Notes: generated by a model not told the origin, from the sequence alone. Numbered from the stretch's first letter, positions 17,986 through 29,847 are shown. The stretch is DNA of 64,000 nt from Stutzerimonas stutzeri (GCA_002387205.1 DGLA01000026.1:96302-160301); one strand, 5' to 3'. Made by a program: numbers and translations.

Positions 17986-18025
17986 AGCGCCAGCATCCTT
18001 TCTGGCTTCAACAGGTAATTTTTTT

Positions 18026-19291
18026 ATGTCCTTCATTGCGGAATACGGCTTCGTACTCCTGGTGCTTGCCTGCGCCTTTGGTTTCTTCATGGCCTGGGGC
18101 GTGGGCGCAAACGATGTAGCCAACGCCATGGGCACCTCGGTGGGCTCCAGGGCGCTGACCATCAAGCAGGCGATCATTGTCGCCATGATCTTCGAATTCT
18201 GCGGTGCCTACCTGGCGGGTGGCGAGGTTACCGAAACCATCAAGAATGGGATCGTCGATGCCGAGATCATCTCACCCGACCTGATGGTGCTGGGCATGAT
18301 GTCTGCCCTGCTGGCCGCTGGCACCTGGCTGATGATCGCCACCATGAAGGGCTGGCCGGTTTCCACGACGCACTCGATCATCGGTGCGGTGATCGGCTTT
18401 GCCGCGGTGGGTGTATCCACCGATGCGGTGCACTGGGACGCCATCGGCCCCATCGTCGCGAGCTGGGTGGTGACGCCAATGCTGTCGGGCATCGTCGCCT
18501 TCGGCCTGTTCATGACGGTGCAGAAGCTGATCATCAACACTGAAGACCCCTTTCGAAACGCCAAGCGCTTCGTGCCGCTGTATATGTTTCTGACCGGCTT
18601 CATGGTTGCGCTGATGACCGTGACCAAGGGCCTCAAGCATGTCGGCCTGTCGCTGACGGGTGGCCAGGGCATCCTTCTGGCGCTCGCCATCGGCGTGCTG
18701 GTGATGCTGGTCGGTATCGCGCTGCTGTCTCGTATCAAGGTCGATGAGGAAGCGGACCGGGACTTTCACTACGCCAGCGTGGAAAAGGTCTTCGCCGTTC
18801 TGATGATCTTCACCGCCTGCTCTATGGCCTTTGCACACGGCGCCAACGATGTCGCCAACGCGGTGGGTCCGCTGGCTGCGGTGGTCGGGGTCATCCAGTC
18901 GGAGGGTGCCGGCGCGATCGCCGCCAAGTCGGCGGTACCGGGCTGGGTGCTGCTGCTGGGCGCGGTGGGCATCGTCATCGGCCTGGCCACCTACGGCTAC
19001 AAGGTGATCGCCACCATCGGCAAGGAAATCACCGAACTGACCCCCAGCCGCGGCTTTGCCGCCGAGCTGGCGACCGCGACCACGGTGGTCGGCGCCTCGG
19101 CTATCGGCCTGCCGGTGTCGACTACCCATACGCTGGTCGGCGCGGTGCTGGGTATCGGCATTGCCCGCGGTATCGGTGCGCTGAACCTTGGCGTGGTGGG
19201 CTCGATCTTCATGTCATGGCTGATTACCCTGCCGGCGGGCGCGTTTCTGTCGATCGTGTTCTTCACGATTCTCCGGGCAATCTTCGTCTGA
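18026..19291 (+). CDS. pitA: Low-affinity inorganic phosphate transporter (PiT family)
   Basis: A 421-residue inner-membrane permease with about ten hydrophobic segments. It contains the duplicated PiT signatures GANDVANAMGTSVGS (near residue 27) and GANDVANAVGPLAAV (near 272), as well as PVSTTHSIIGAVIG and PVSTTHTLVGAVLG, the inverted-repeat halves of this family. It moves phosphate, often as a metal complex, with cations. It is the second gene of a DUF47-PiT operon. The ribosome site is weak. Confidence 0.95.
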   Translation: MSFIAEYGFVLLVLACAFGFFMAWGVGANDVANAMGTSVGSRALTIKQAIIVAMIFEFCGAYLAGGEVTETIKNGIVDAEIISPDLMVLGMMSALLAAGTWLMIATMKGWPVSTTHSIIGAVIGFAAVGVSTDAVHWDAIGPIVASWVVTPMLSGIVAFGLFMTVQKLIINTEDPFRNAKRFVPLYMFLTGFMVALMTVTKGLKHVGLSLTGGQGILLALAIGVLVMLVGIALLSRIKVDEEADRDFHYASVEKVFAVLMIFTACSMAFAHGANDVANAVGPLAAVVGVIQSEGAGAIAAKSAVPGWVLLLGAVGIVIGLATYGYKVIATIGKEITELTPSRGFAAELATATTVVGASAIGLPVSTTHTLVGAVLGIGIARGIGALNLGVVGSIFMSWLITLPAGAFLSIVFFTILRAIFV

Positions 19292-19390
19292 TCGGACTCG
19301 TTGCTGCTGCTTTTTCCCCTCGGGGGCGCTGCGGCAACGCGTTTCATGTTTCACTGGGCGCCTTCGTCTTTGTCTCCAAGGAGGTCGTCG

Positions 19391-20545
19391 GTGCCCATCC
19401 CCTCGCTCAAAGACCAGTTCGCCGCGCTGATCGCCGCGCCGTCGGTGAGCTGTACCCAGGCCCATTGGGATCAGACCAACCGCCCGGTCATTGACCTGCT
19501 TGCGGGCTGGCTGGGCGATCTTGGTTTCAGCTGCGAAGTGCAGGAAGTCACCCCAGGCAAGTTCAATCTGCTGGCAAGCCTCGGCAGCGGGCCGGGCGGC
19601 CTGGTGCTGGCCGGGCACAGCGATACCGTGCCCTATGATGCCGATCTGTGGACGGCCGAGCCGCTACAACTGCGCGAAGCCGATGACCGCTGGTACGGCC
19701 TCGGCAGCTGCGACATGAAGGGCTTCTTCGCGCTGATCATCGAAGCAGTACTGCCATTGCTCGATCAGCCGTTCCGCCAGCCACTGCTGATTCTGGCGAC
19801 CTGCGATGAAGAGAGTTCGATGTCCGGTGCCCGTGCGCTGGCCGACGCCGGGCGGCCGCTGGGGCGAGCAGCGGTGATCGGCGAGCCTACGGGGCTGCGC
19901 CCGGTGCGTTTGCACAAGGGCATCATGATGGAAGGCATCGAGATTCACGGACAGAGCGGGCACTCTTCCAACCCCGCCTACGGCCATAGTGCGCTGGAGG
20001 CAATGCATGACGTCATGGGTGAACTGATCAGGTTGCGCCGCGAGTGGCAGAGTCAGTACAACAACCCCTTGTTCGACGTGCCGCAACCGACGCTCAACCT
20101 CGGCTGCATCCATGGCGGCGACAATCCCAATCGGATCTGCGGCCAGTGTTCGCTGGAGTACGACCTGCGTCCGTTGCCGGGAATGGACCCGGCTCAGCTG
20201 CGCGACAGGATTGCCGGGCGCCTGCGGCCGGTTGCGGAAAAGCATCGGGTGAAGATCGACCTGGCGCCGCTGTTTCCCAGCGTCCCGGCCTTCGATCAGG
20301 GCGCCGATGCCGGGCTGGTCAAACTGGCCGAGCGGCTCACCGGGCATGCCGCCGAGGCAGTGGCCTTCGCCACCGAAGCGCCTTATCTTCAGCAGCTTGG
20401 CTGCGAGACGCTGGTGCTCGGCCCGGGCGACATCGCCTGTGCCCACCAACCGGACGAGTACCTGGATCTGGACCGGATCGAACCTACCGTGAAACTGTTG
20501 CGTGGAATGATCGAACACTATTGCCTGCAACCAGGCCGAGGATAG
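19391..20545 (+). CDS. argE: Acetylornithine deacetylase
   Basis: A 384-residue M20-family metallohydrolase that removes the acetyl group from N-acetylornithine in arginine synthesis. Metal ligands are visible in LAGHSDTVPYD, GSCDMKGFFA and ATCDEESSMSG. The dimerisation domain follows (HGQSGHSSNPAYG). I start it at a GTG at 19391, preceded by a perfect AAGGAGG at 6-base spacing; the longer frame from 19301 has no such site and an atypical N-terminus. argA follows 92 bases downstream. Confidence 0.93.
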   Translation: MPIPSLKDQFAALIAAPSVSCTQAHWDQTNRPVIDLLAGWLGDLGFSCEVQEVTPGKFNLLASLGSGPGGLVLAGHSDTVPYDADLWTAEPLQLREADDRWYGLGSCDMKGFFALIIEAVLPLLDQPFRQPLLILATCDEESSMSGARALADAGRPLGRAAVIGEPTGLRPVRLHKGIMMEGIEIHGQSGHSSNPAYGHSALEAMHDVMGELIRLRREWQSQYNNPLFDVPQPTLNLGCIHGGDNPNRICGQCSLEYDLRPLPGMDPAQLRDRIAGRLRPVAEKHRVKIDLAPLFPSVPAFDQGADAGLVKLAERLTGHAAEAVAFATEAPYLQQLGCETLVLGPGDIACAHQPDEYLDLDRIEPTVKLLRGMIEHYCLQPGRG

Positions 20546-20637
20546 GAGCAGGTCTGGCGACCCGATCGCGGCCTGCTCCCTGCATCCATATACGCCCCGG
20601 CTTCCGGACCAGACAAGCTGTCACCTAAGGCTTCCGC

Positions 20638-21939
20638 ATGCACAACTACGTTACCTGGCTTCGCGATTCATCGCCCTATATCAACTCGCACCGTGACCGC
20701 ACCTTCGTGGTCATGCTGCCCGGCGATGGTCTGGAACATCCCAACTTCGCCAACATCGTCCACGACCTGGTGTTGCTGCACAGCCTCGGCGTACGCCTGG
20801 TGCTGGCGTTTGGCTCGCGTCCGCAGATCGAGGAACGGCTGGCCGCACGTGGCATCCAGCCGCGCTTCCATCGCGACCTGCGCATCACCGACTCGGCCAC
20901 CCTGGAATGTGTGATCGATGCGGTCGGTCATATGCGCATCGCCCTCGAGGCGCGGCTGTCCATGGACATGGCTGCTTCGCCGATGCAGGGCGCGCGACTG
21001 CGGGTGGCCAGCGGCAATTTCATCACCGCACGGCCCATCGGTGTGCACGATGGGGTCGATTATCAGCACACCGGCGAAGTGCGGCGGGTCGATCGCAAGG
21101 GCATCGGCCGACTGCTGGACGAGCGCACCATCGTGCTGCTCTCGCCACTGGGTTATTCCCCTACAGGCGAGATTTTCAACATCGCCTGTGAAGATATTGC
21201 CACTCGCGCCGCCATCGATCTGCAGGCCGACAAGCTGGTGCTCTACGGTGCCGAGCGCGGCCTGCGTGACGAGACCGGCAAGCTGGTGCGCGAGCTACGG
21301 CCGCCGCAGATCCCAGCCTATCTGGAGCGCCTCGTCGGTACCTACCAGGCCGAGCTGCTGGATGCCGCGGCCCAGGCCTGCAAGGGCGGCGTGCGCCGCA
21401 GCCATGTGATCAGCTACGCCGAGGATGGCTCGCTGCTCAACGAGCTGTTCACCCGCGATGGCGGCGACGGCACCCTGGTGACTCAGGAGCAGTTCGAGCA
21501 ATTGCGCGAGGCGACCATCGAGGACGTTGGCGGGCTGATCGATCTGATCACACCGCTGGAAGAGCAGGGCATTCTGGTGCGGCGTTCGCGAGAGGTGCTG
21601 GAGCGGGAGGTCGAGCAATTCACCATCGTCGAGCGTGACGGCCTGATCATTGCCTGCGCGGCGCTCTACCCGATCGCCGATTCCGATGCGGGAGAACTGG
21701 CCTGCCTGGCAGTGAATCCCGAATATCGCCATGGCGGTCGCGGCGATCAGCTGCTGGAACGGATCGAAGCGCGAGCGCGCAAGCTGGGCCTGAAAACCCT
21801 GTTCGTGCTCACCACCCGCACCGCGCACTGGTTCCGCGAGCGCGGCTTCGAGCCTAGCGGTGTCGAGCGTCTGCCAGCTGCGCGGGCTTCGCTCTACAAC
21901 TTCCAGCGCAATTCGAAGATATTCGAGAAGCAGCTGTAG
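20638..21939 (+). CDS. argA: Amino-acid N-acetyltransferase (N-acetylglutamate synthase)
   Basis: A 433-residue protein that makes N-acetylglutamate, the first step of arginine synthesis. An amino-acid-kinase-like domain (1-280) is followed by a GNAT acetyltransferase domain with the acetyl-CoA loop GELACLAVNPEYRHGGRGDQLLERIE. This is the classical ArgA architecture and length, starting MHNYVTWLRDSSPYIN. It stands next to argE in the same orientation. Arginine feedback on the kinase-like domain is known for the family. It converges with gshA across a short repeat-like intergenic region. Confidence 0.96.
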   Translation: MHNYVTWLRDSSPYINSHRDRTFVVMLPGDGLEHPNFANIVHDLVLLHSLGVRLVLAFGSRPQIEERLAARGIQPRFHRDLRITDSATLECVIDAVGHMRIALEARLSMDMAASPMQGARLRVASGNFITARPIGVHDGVDYQHTGEVRRVDRKGIGRLLDERTIVLLSPLGYSPTGEIFNIACEDIATRAAIDLQADKLVLYGAERGLRDETGKLVRELRPPQIPAYLERLVGTYQAELLDAAAQACKGGVRRSHVISYAEDGSLLNELFTRDGGDGTLVTQEQFEQLREATIEDVGGLIDLITPLEEQGILVRRSREVLEREVEQFTIVERDGLIIACAALYPIADSDAGELACLAVNPEYRHGGRGDQLLERIEARARKLGLKTLFVLTTRTAHWFRERGFEPSGVERLPAARASLYNFQRNSKIFEKQL

Positions 21940-22032
21940 AGCCGATAACAGCGCTGGAGGCTGAACGGAAAAGCGGTTGCACATGGCAACCGCTGAAGAG
22001 ATCAACACCGCCTGGCTGCTTCAGGCTTCCAA
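21940..22032. repeat. Degenerate gene-end palindrome between argA and gshA
   Basis: GCGCTGGAGGCTGAA near 21951 is an imperfect inverted match to TTCAGGCTTCCAA near 22020. An inner perfect hairpin, GCGGTTGC ACATG GCAACCGC (21973-21993), lies between. The arms resemble the heptamer-related arms between ompR and envZ. Confidence 0.55.
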
Positions 22033-23613
22033 CTACAGCTGCGTCAAACTCCGCTGATATTCCTCGACAAAGCTGTCGAAGTCCTCGGTGTCGGCAGCTT
22101 CCATCTCCGCTTGTTGCGCTAGCGAGCTGCGCGTCGCTTCGTCGAACCAGGCCACGTCGGTGTCGGACAGGGCACGGCTACGGAAGTCTTCGGCGTGTCG
22201 GCGGGTCTGACGCAGCGCGAACTGGCTGAAGCTCTCACCGTTACGCTGCAACTCCTCGAGTACGCGGGCCGAAGGCGTCAGGCTGCTGTCGGCAACCTTT
22301 GCCTGTTGTTCGGCCACGGCGCGCGCATGTTCTTCGCTTCCATGGCTGCGATCCAGCAGCGCGGCAACCTGGCCTATCGCGGTGATCAGCTCGCTCGCCC
22401 ATTGCTGCAGGCTGACAGCCTCACCGCGGCGTTGCAGTTGCAGCCCGGGTCTGCGGCCTTCTTTTACCACCTTGAGGAAGTTGTCGTTGCTGGCCCGGCA
22501 TTCGCCATCGACCAGGCAAGGGCTCTGCTGCAGGGTGCAGAACAGCAGGAACGCATCGAGAAAACGCGCTTCGGTGATGTCGATCCCCAACGGCAGGAAG
22601 GGGTTGATGTCCAGGCAACGCACTTCGATGTACTGGATGCCGCGTGCGCGCAATGCGTGCAAGGGGCGCTCGCCAGTGCCTGTCACGCGCTTGGGGCGGA
22701 TGTTCGAGTAGTACTCGTTTTCGATCTGCAGGATGTTGGTGTTGAGCTGCTGCCAGTTGCCGTCCGCGTCCTTGGTGCCTAGCGCCGCGTAGTCGGGGTA
22801 GGGCGTCGAGACCGCCTTGTGCAGGCTGCTGGTGTAGCTGGGCAGGTCGTCGTAGCAGGGTGTCAGGCCCGCCTGGGCATTGCTCTGGTAGCCCAGGTCG
22901 CTCATGCGCAGACTGGTGGCGTAGGGCAAATACAGGGTGTCTTCGTCGAGCTGCTCGAGCTGATGTGCACGGCCGCGCATGAAGCTGGCATCCAGTGCCG
23001 GCGAGGCGCCGAACAGATACATCAGCAGCCAGCTGTAGCGACGGAAGTTGCGGATCAGTGCGATATAGCGCCAGGACTGGTAATCCTGCTGCGAGCGATC
23101 ATCGCCTTCGTCGGCCTGCAGCACCGACCACAGCGCCTCGGGCAGCGAGAAGTTGTAATGAATCCCGGCGATGCATTGCATGGTCTTGCCATAGCGAAGC
23201 GCCAGGCCTTGCCGGTAGACGTATTTCAGCCGGCCGATGTTGGAGCTGCCGTATTCGGCGATGGGAATCTGCGTCTCGTCCGGCAGGTGTCCCGGCATCG
23301 ACGGGCTCCAGAGAAATTCTCCGTCCAGCCGGCTGTAGGTATAGCGGTGTATGGCGTCTAGCTCGGCCAGCGTCCTGGCCGGATCGGCCTCAGTGCCGGT
23401 GATGAACTCCAGCAGCGCTTCGGAATAGTCGGTGGTGATCTTCGGGTGAGTCAGCGCCGACCCCAGCGCCCGCGGATGAGGCGTGAGCGCCAGCTGGCCA
23501 TCGGTGCCGACGCGCAGGCATTCGCGCTCTATCCCGTGCAGGCATTGCGAGAGCAGCGACAGGTTTGGGTGCTCGGCCAGCAACGCCAGGCGGTGGGAGA
23601 GAAGATCGCTCAA
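22033..23613 (-). CDS. gshA: Glutamate-cysteine ligase
   Basis: A 526-residue class I GshA that joins glutamate and cysteine in the first step of glutathione synthesis. Signatures include HGIERECLRV, KITTDYSEALLEFIT, CIAGIHYNFS and EVRCLDINPF. I start it at a TTG at 23613 with AAGGAA 7 bases upstream, giving MSDLLSHRLALL, which matches the start of Pseudomonas GshA. An ATG further upstream would add 17 unrelated residues. It is convergent with argA. Confidence 0.94.
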   Translation of the reverse strand: MSDLLSHRLALLAEHPNLSLLSQCLHGIERECLRVGTDGQLALTPHPRALGSALTHPKITTDYSEALLEFITGTEADPARTLAELDAIHRYTYSRLDGEFLWSPSMPGHLPDETQIPIAEYGSSNIGRLKYVYRQGLALRYGKTMQCIAGIHYNFSLPEALWSVLQADEGDDRSQQDYQSWRYIALIRNFRRYSWLLMYLFGASPALDASFMRGRAHQLEQLDEDTLYLPYATSLRMSDLGYQSNAQAGLTPCYDDLPSYTSSLHKAVSTPYPDYAALGTKDADGNWQQLNTNILQIENEYYSNIRPKRVTGTGERPLHALRARGIQYIEVRCLDINPFLPLGIDITEARFLDAFLLFCTLQQSPCLVDGECRASNDNFLKVVKEGRRPGLQLQRRGEAVSLQQWASELITAIGQVAALLDRSHGSEEHARAVAEQQAKVADSSLTPSARVLEELQRNGESFSQFALRQTRRHAEDFRSRALSDTDVAWFDEATRSSLAQQAEMEAADTEDFDSFVEEYQRSLTQL

Positions 23614-23744
23614 TTGGGGAATTCCTTCACGCGTCAGTCGGCACAATATGGGGGTGGATCGCACGCTCTACAAGAGGCCGTCAGCGTTGGACCGCGCACC
23701 CTTGCAGGGCGTTTCCAATGTACCCTCAGCTGCGGCCCGATGAC

Positions 23745-24131
23745 TCAGATGACCGAGAAGGTCGCCTGTGCCTTGGCCACCAGCTTCTCGCCCTGATGGA
23801 CCTCGGCTTCGAGCACCTGGGTCCGACGACCGCCGTGCACCACCCAGGCGCGGCAGGTCAGCTCGCCTTCGGTCACCGGGCGAATGTAGTTGACCTTGCA
23901 TTCCAGCGTGACGCTGTTCGGCTCGCCGCCATTGAGGCTGTGGCTGGCCTGGCCCATGGCGGTGTCGATCAGTGAGAACAGTGCGCCGCCGTGCAGCTTG
24001 CCATGCAGATTGCGCAAGCCATCATGCATGGCCAGGCGCAGCAGCGCTTCTCCATTTGCGACCTGGACAATCTCCAGCCCCAGCAGGCGCCCGAAGGCGC
24101 TGCTGCTTCCCACGGATTCGTCTTCGCGCAC
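23745..24131 (-). CDS. PaaI-family hotdog-fold thioesterase
   Basis: A 128-residue protein with the PaaI/hotdog signature LHGGALFSLIDTAMGQA and CKVNYIRPVTEGELTC. Such enzymes hydrolyse acyl-CoA thioesters, often aromatic or medium-chain; the substrate here is unknown. The start is a GTG at 24131 lying one base past the tex stop, and its ribosome site GAGGAAA is formed by the last codons of tex. It is thus probably translationally coupled to tex. Confidence 0.87.
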   Translation of the reverse strand: MREDESVGSSSAFGRLLGLEIVQVANGEALLRLAMHDGLRNLHGKLHGGALFSLIDTAMGQASHSLNGGEPNSVTLECKVNYIRPVTEGELTCRAWVVHGGRRTQVLEAEVHQGEKLVAKAQATFSVI

Positions 24132-24132
24132 C

Positions 24133-26454
<2,322 letters not shown>

Positions 26455-26683
26455 GAACCTACCTGGGTCAGTCAAACCATGCAGGGCGTGCCTGCGCGAA
26501 AGGGCGCGATTATAAGGGCAGCAGAGCATTTGAGACCGCAAGCCGGACGAAAAACCCAAGCCTGTCGCACCGGCTCATTCTTTCGGCCCTCGGCTTGGCA
26601 CCGCAAAATCTGCTAACAATGGCTGTCAGTTGCCTTTACTTCACTGCGCGCATAATGCGCCGTCGATCATTCCGGGAGTTCTC

Positions 26684-27421
26684 ATGAGCAGCACCGCACC
26701 TGCCAGCGAAGGCGAAAAGATTCTGATTGTTGACGATGACGCCCGTTTGCGGCGTCTGCTCGAGCGGTTTCTTGATGAGCAGGGCTATCGCGTGCGGACC
26801 GTGGAGAGTGCCGAGCAGATGGATCGCCTGCTCAGCCGCGAATTGTTCCATCTGGTGGTGCTGGACCTGATGATGCCTGGCGAGGATGGTCTGTCCGCCT
26901 GCAACCGGCTGCGTACCAGCGGCAATCAGATCCCCATCATCATGCTGACGGCCAAGGGTGACGAGGCCAGCCGCATTCACGGGCTTGAGCAGGGGGCCGA
27001 TGATTATCTGGCCAAGCCCTTCAATCCGCGCGAGCTCTTGGCGCGAATCCGCGCGGTACTGCGTCGGCAGGTGCCGCAGGTGCCTGGAGCGCCGGGCAGC
27101 GAAGACGAGACGGTGACCTTTGGCGACTACGAGCTTTTCCTCGGCACCCGCGAGCTGAAGAAGGGCGACCAGGTACACATGCTCACCACCGGTGAGTTCG
27201 CCGTGCTCAAGGCGCTCGTGCAGCATGCACGCGAGCCGCTGACCCGCGACAAGCTGATGAATCTGGCCCGCGGTCGCGAATGGGATGCCCTGGAGCGCTC
27301 CATCGACGTGCAGATCTCGCGCCTGCGCCGTCTTATCGAGCCAGACCCGTCCAAGCCGCGCTATATCCAGACGGTCTGGGGCGTGGGCTATGTCTTCGTG
27401 CCGGATGGCAACAAGGGCTGA
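26684..27421 (+). CDS. ompR: OmpR-family response regulator (AmgR orthologue by context)
   Basis: A 245-residue DNA-binding response regulator. The receiver domain holds the acidic pocket IVDDDA and the phosphorylated Asp61 (LVVLDLMMPGEDG); the conserved Lys lies in DDYLAKPFNPREL. The C-terminal winged-helix domain contains LTTGEFAVLKALV and VWGVGYVF. The partner kinase follows downstream. By gene order (next to tex, rimK and hslR) this is the AmgR equivalent, which in P. aeruginosa controls envelope stress and aminoglycoside tolerance. The ATG at 26684 has GGGAG upstream. Confidence 0.94.
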   Translation: MSSTAPASEGEKILIVDDDARLRRLLERFLDEQGYRVRTVESAEQMDRLLSRELFHLVVLDLMMPGEDGLSACNRLRTSGNQIPIIMLTAKGDEASRIHGLEQGADDYLAKPFNPRELLARIRAVLRRQVPQVPGAPGSEDETVTFGDYELFLGTRELKKGDQVHMLTTGEFAVLKALVQHAREPLTRDKLMNLARGREWDALERSIDVQISRLRRLIEPDPSKPRYIQTVWGVGYVFVPDGNKG

Positions 27422-27508
27422 AAAGCCGATTGAAGCGCTGGAGGCCTGAGGCTGAACGATGGCGCTTTTCCGTCCAGCCTCAAGCCTCTGGCGTCCTTGT
27501 CGGCTTTT
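27421..27508 (+). repeat. Long imperfect hairpin between ompR and envZ
   Basis: AAAAGCCGA (27421-27429) pairs perfectly with TCGGCTTTT (27500-27508). Inside it, 27435-27454 (CGCTGGAGGCCTGAGGCTG) is an imperfect inverted match to 27473-27493 (CCAGCCTCAAGCCTCTGGCG). The element begins at the ompR stop codon and ends 3 bases before the envZ ATG, so it covers the place where an envZ ribosome site would be. The right arm ends in TTTT, so it could also act as an attenuator. Confidence 0.75.
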
Positions 27509-27511
27509 ATT

Positions 27512-28831
27512 ATGAAAACTCCCCTCTGGTTCCCGCAAAGCTTCTTCGCCCGCACGCTTTGGATGGTGCTGATCGTCGTGCTGTTCTCCAAGGTGCTGAT
27601 GCTGGTGTACCTGATGATGAACGAGGACGTGATGGTCGACCGCCAGTACAGCCATGGCGCGGCGTTGACCCTGCGCGCCTATTGGGCGGCTGACGAGGAG
27701 AATCGCGAGCGTATTGCCCGTGCAGCGGGCTTGCAGCGGGTCTCGACCGTAGACGTGCCGCCGAGCGAGTATCACTGGCCTTACACGGAAATCTTCCAGC
27801 GCCAGATGCAGGCCGAGCTGGGCGTCGAGACCGATGTGCGGGTGCGCATCCAGCCTGATACGGCGATCTGGGTACGCGCACCGAGCCTCGGTCCGGACTG
27901 GCTGCAGGTGCCGCTGTATGCCTACCCGTTGCGGGGTCAGCGGATCTGGAGCGTGCTCGGCTGGTTTCTCGGGATCGGCTTGCTGTCGACGGCGGCGGCG
28001 TGGATCTTCGTCAGCCAGCTCAACCTGCCGCTCAAGCGACTGGTTTACGCCGCGCGGCAGATCGGCAAGGGGCGCAGCGTGCGGCTGCCGATCAGCGACA
28101 CGCCAAGCGAGATGACCGAGGTGTATCGCGCCTTCAACCAGATGGCCGAAGACGTCGAACAGGCCGGGCGCGAGCGCGAACTCATGCTAGCCGGGGTTTC
28201 CCACGACCTGCGCACGCCCCTGACGCGCCTGAGACTGTCGCTGGAATTGATGTCCAGCGATGCCGAGCTGACCGAAGACATGGTCCGTGATATCGAGGAC
28301 ATGAATGCCATCCTTGATCAGTTTCTCGCCTTCGTTCGTGATGGCAGCGACGAGCCGGTGGAGAGCATCGACCTGGGCGATCTGGTGCGCGAGGTGGTGG
28401 CGCCCTACAACCAGTACGGCGAGAGCGTGCGCCTGTGCGTCGAGCCGATGCCGAAGCTGGCGCTGCGTCGGGTATCGATCAAACGGCTGCTGGTCAACCT
28501 GATCGAAAACGCACTGCGCTACGGTGGTCACGGCGTCGAAGTCGCGGCGCATGTTTCCGGCGACAGCAACGCGCCTTACGTTGTGCTCAGCGTGCTTGAC
28601 CGGGGCACTGGTATCGATCCTGACGAGTTGGGTGAGATCTTCAATCCCTTCATCCGCGGCGACCGCGCGCGCGGTGGGCAGGGGGCTGGCCTGGGGCTGG
28701 CGATCGTCAAGCGGATCGCGTCGCAGCATGGCGGCGTGGTCGAACTTCGCAACCGCGAAGGTGGCGGTCTAGAGGCCCGGGTGAGCCTGCCGCTGGGCCT
28801 GCTTCTGCCGAGAGATGCGATAAAAGCGTGA
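27512..28831 (+). CDS. envZ: EnvZ-family sensor histidine kinase (AmgS orthologue by context)
   Basis: A 439-residue inner-membrane kinase. A first membrane helix (about 13-35), a periplasmic loop of about 110 residues and a second helix (about 145-168) lead to a HAMP domain, a dimerisation domain with His231 (GVSHDLRTPLTRLRL) and an ATPase domain (NLIENALRYGG; DRGTGIDP; GAGLGLAIVKR). It phosphorylates the OmpR-type regulator encoded just upstream. The start is placed at the ATG at 27512; no ribosome site is visible because a long hairpin fills the gap. A TTG at 27497 is the alternative. Confidence 0.92.
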   Translation: MKTPLWFPQSFFARTLWMVLIVVLFSKVLMLVYLMMNEDVMVDRQYSHGAALTLRAYWAADEENRERIARAAGLQRVSTVDVPPSEYHWPYTEIFQRQMQAELGVETDVRVRIQPDTAIWVRAPSLGPDWLQVPLYAYPLRGQRIWSVLGWFLGIGLLSTAAAWIFVSQLNLPLKRLVYAARQIGKGRSVRLPISDTPSEMTEVYRAFNQMAEDVEQAGRERELMLAGVSHDLRTPLTRLRLSLELMSSDAELTEDMVRDIEDMNAILDQFLAFVRDGSDEPVESIDLGDLVREVVAPYNQYGESVRLCVEPMPKLALRRVSIKRLLVNLIENALRYGGHGVEVAAHVSGDSNAPYVVLSVLDRGTGIDPDELGEIFNPFIRGDRARGGQGAGLGLAIVKRIASQHGGVVELRNREGGGLEARVSLPLGLLLPRDAIKA

Positions 28832-28844
28832 AGAAAGCTTGAAG

Positions 28845-28936
28845 TCTAGAGCTGGAAGCTAGAAGGCTGGTTTCGGATTGCTGAGATTCTTGTCTTCCAG
28901 CTTCCAGCTTCCAGCTTCCAGCTTCCAGCTTCCAGC
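28845..28936. repeat. Heptamer tandem array (TCCAGCT, 5 copies plus 6 bases) with inverted arm
   Basis: TCCAGCT is repeated from 28896 to 28936. A partly complementary arm (AGCTGGAAGCTAGAAG) lies at about 28850-28865. It sits between the convergent ends of envZ and rimK, the same setting as the array at 13815. Confidence 0.88.
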
Positions 28937-28941
28937 GCTGC

Positions 28942-29847
28942 TTAGCCTTTGCCCCTGGTCCGCGTCAGGTGGGGGCCGGCGTTTTTTTCCAGGTACTGGA
29001 TGATCAGCCCGGCCACATCCTTGCCGGTGGTGTCTTCGATGCCGGCCAGGCCTGGGGAGGAGTTCACCTCCATTACCAGCGGGCCGTGGTTGGAGCGCAG
29101 GATGTCGACGCCGGCGACACTGAGGCCCATCACCTTGGCGGCGCGGATGGCGGTCATGCGCTCTTCCGGTGTGATCTTGATCAGGCTGGCGGTGCCGCCG
29201 CGATGCAGGTTGGAGCGGAACTCGCCGGGCTTGGCCTGACGCTTCATCGCGGCGATCACCTTGTCGCCGACAACGAAGCAGCGGATGTCGGCGCCGCCGG
29301 CTTCCTTGATGTACTCCTGCACCATGATGTCCTGCTTTAGCCCCATGAAGGCTTCGATCACCGATTCGGCCGCAGTCGCCGTCTCGCACATGACCACGCC
29401 GATGCCCTGGGTGCCTTCGAGCACCTTGATCACCAGTGGCGCGCCGCCGACCATCTGGATCAGGTCGGCGATATCGTCCGGCGAGTGGGCGAAGCCGGTC
29501 ACCGGCAGGCCGATTCCACGGCGCGCCAGCAATTGCAGCGAGCGCAGCTTGTCCCGCGAGCGAGCGATGGCCACCGATTCGTTGAGCGGGAACACCCCCT
29601 GCATTTCGAACTGACGCAGCACGGCGCAACCATAGAAGGTGACCGAGGCGCCGATCCGCGGGATCACCGCGTCGAAGCCTTCCAGCGGGCGGCCGCGGTA
29701 ATGGATCTGCGGTTTGTGGCTGGCGATGTTCATGTACGCGCGCAGGGTGTCGATGACGACCACCTCATGGCCACGTTGCTGGCCGGCCTCAACCAGACGG
29801 CGGGTCGAATACAGGCGTGGGTTGCGCGACAGCACGGCGATTTTCAT
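28942..29847 (-). CDS. rimK: Ribosomal protein S6 glutamate ligase
   Basis: A 301-residue ATP-grasp ligase that adds glutamates to the C-terminus of ribosomal protein S6. Visible signatures are MKIAVLSRNPRLYSTRRLVEA, the ATP-grasp loop KVLEGTQGIGVV, the metal site VMEVNSSPGLAGIE, and DIRCFVVGDKV. The ATG at 29847 overlaps the rimB stop by ATGA, so the two are translationally coupled. In pseudomonads RimK works with RimA and RimB to adjust ribosome function; no rimA gene is seen here. The 3' end abuts a heptamer array. Confidence 0.95.
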   Translation of the reverse strand: MKIAVLSRNPRLYSTRRLVEAGQQRGHEVVVIDTLRAYMNIASHKPQIHYRGRPLEGFDAVIPRIGASVTFYGCAVLRQFEMQGVFPLNESVAIARSRDKLRSLQLLARRGIGLPVTGFAHSPDDIADLIQMVGGAPLVIKVLEGTQGIGVVMCETATAAESVIEAFMGLKQDIMVQEYIKEAGGADIRCFVVGDKVIAAMKRQAKPGEFRSNLHRGGTASLIKITPEERMTAIRAAKVMGLSVAGVDILRSNHGPLVMEVNSSPGLAGIEDTTGKDVAGLIIQYLEKNAGPHLTRTRGKG

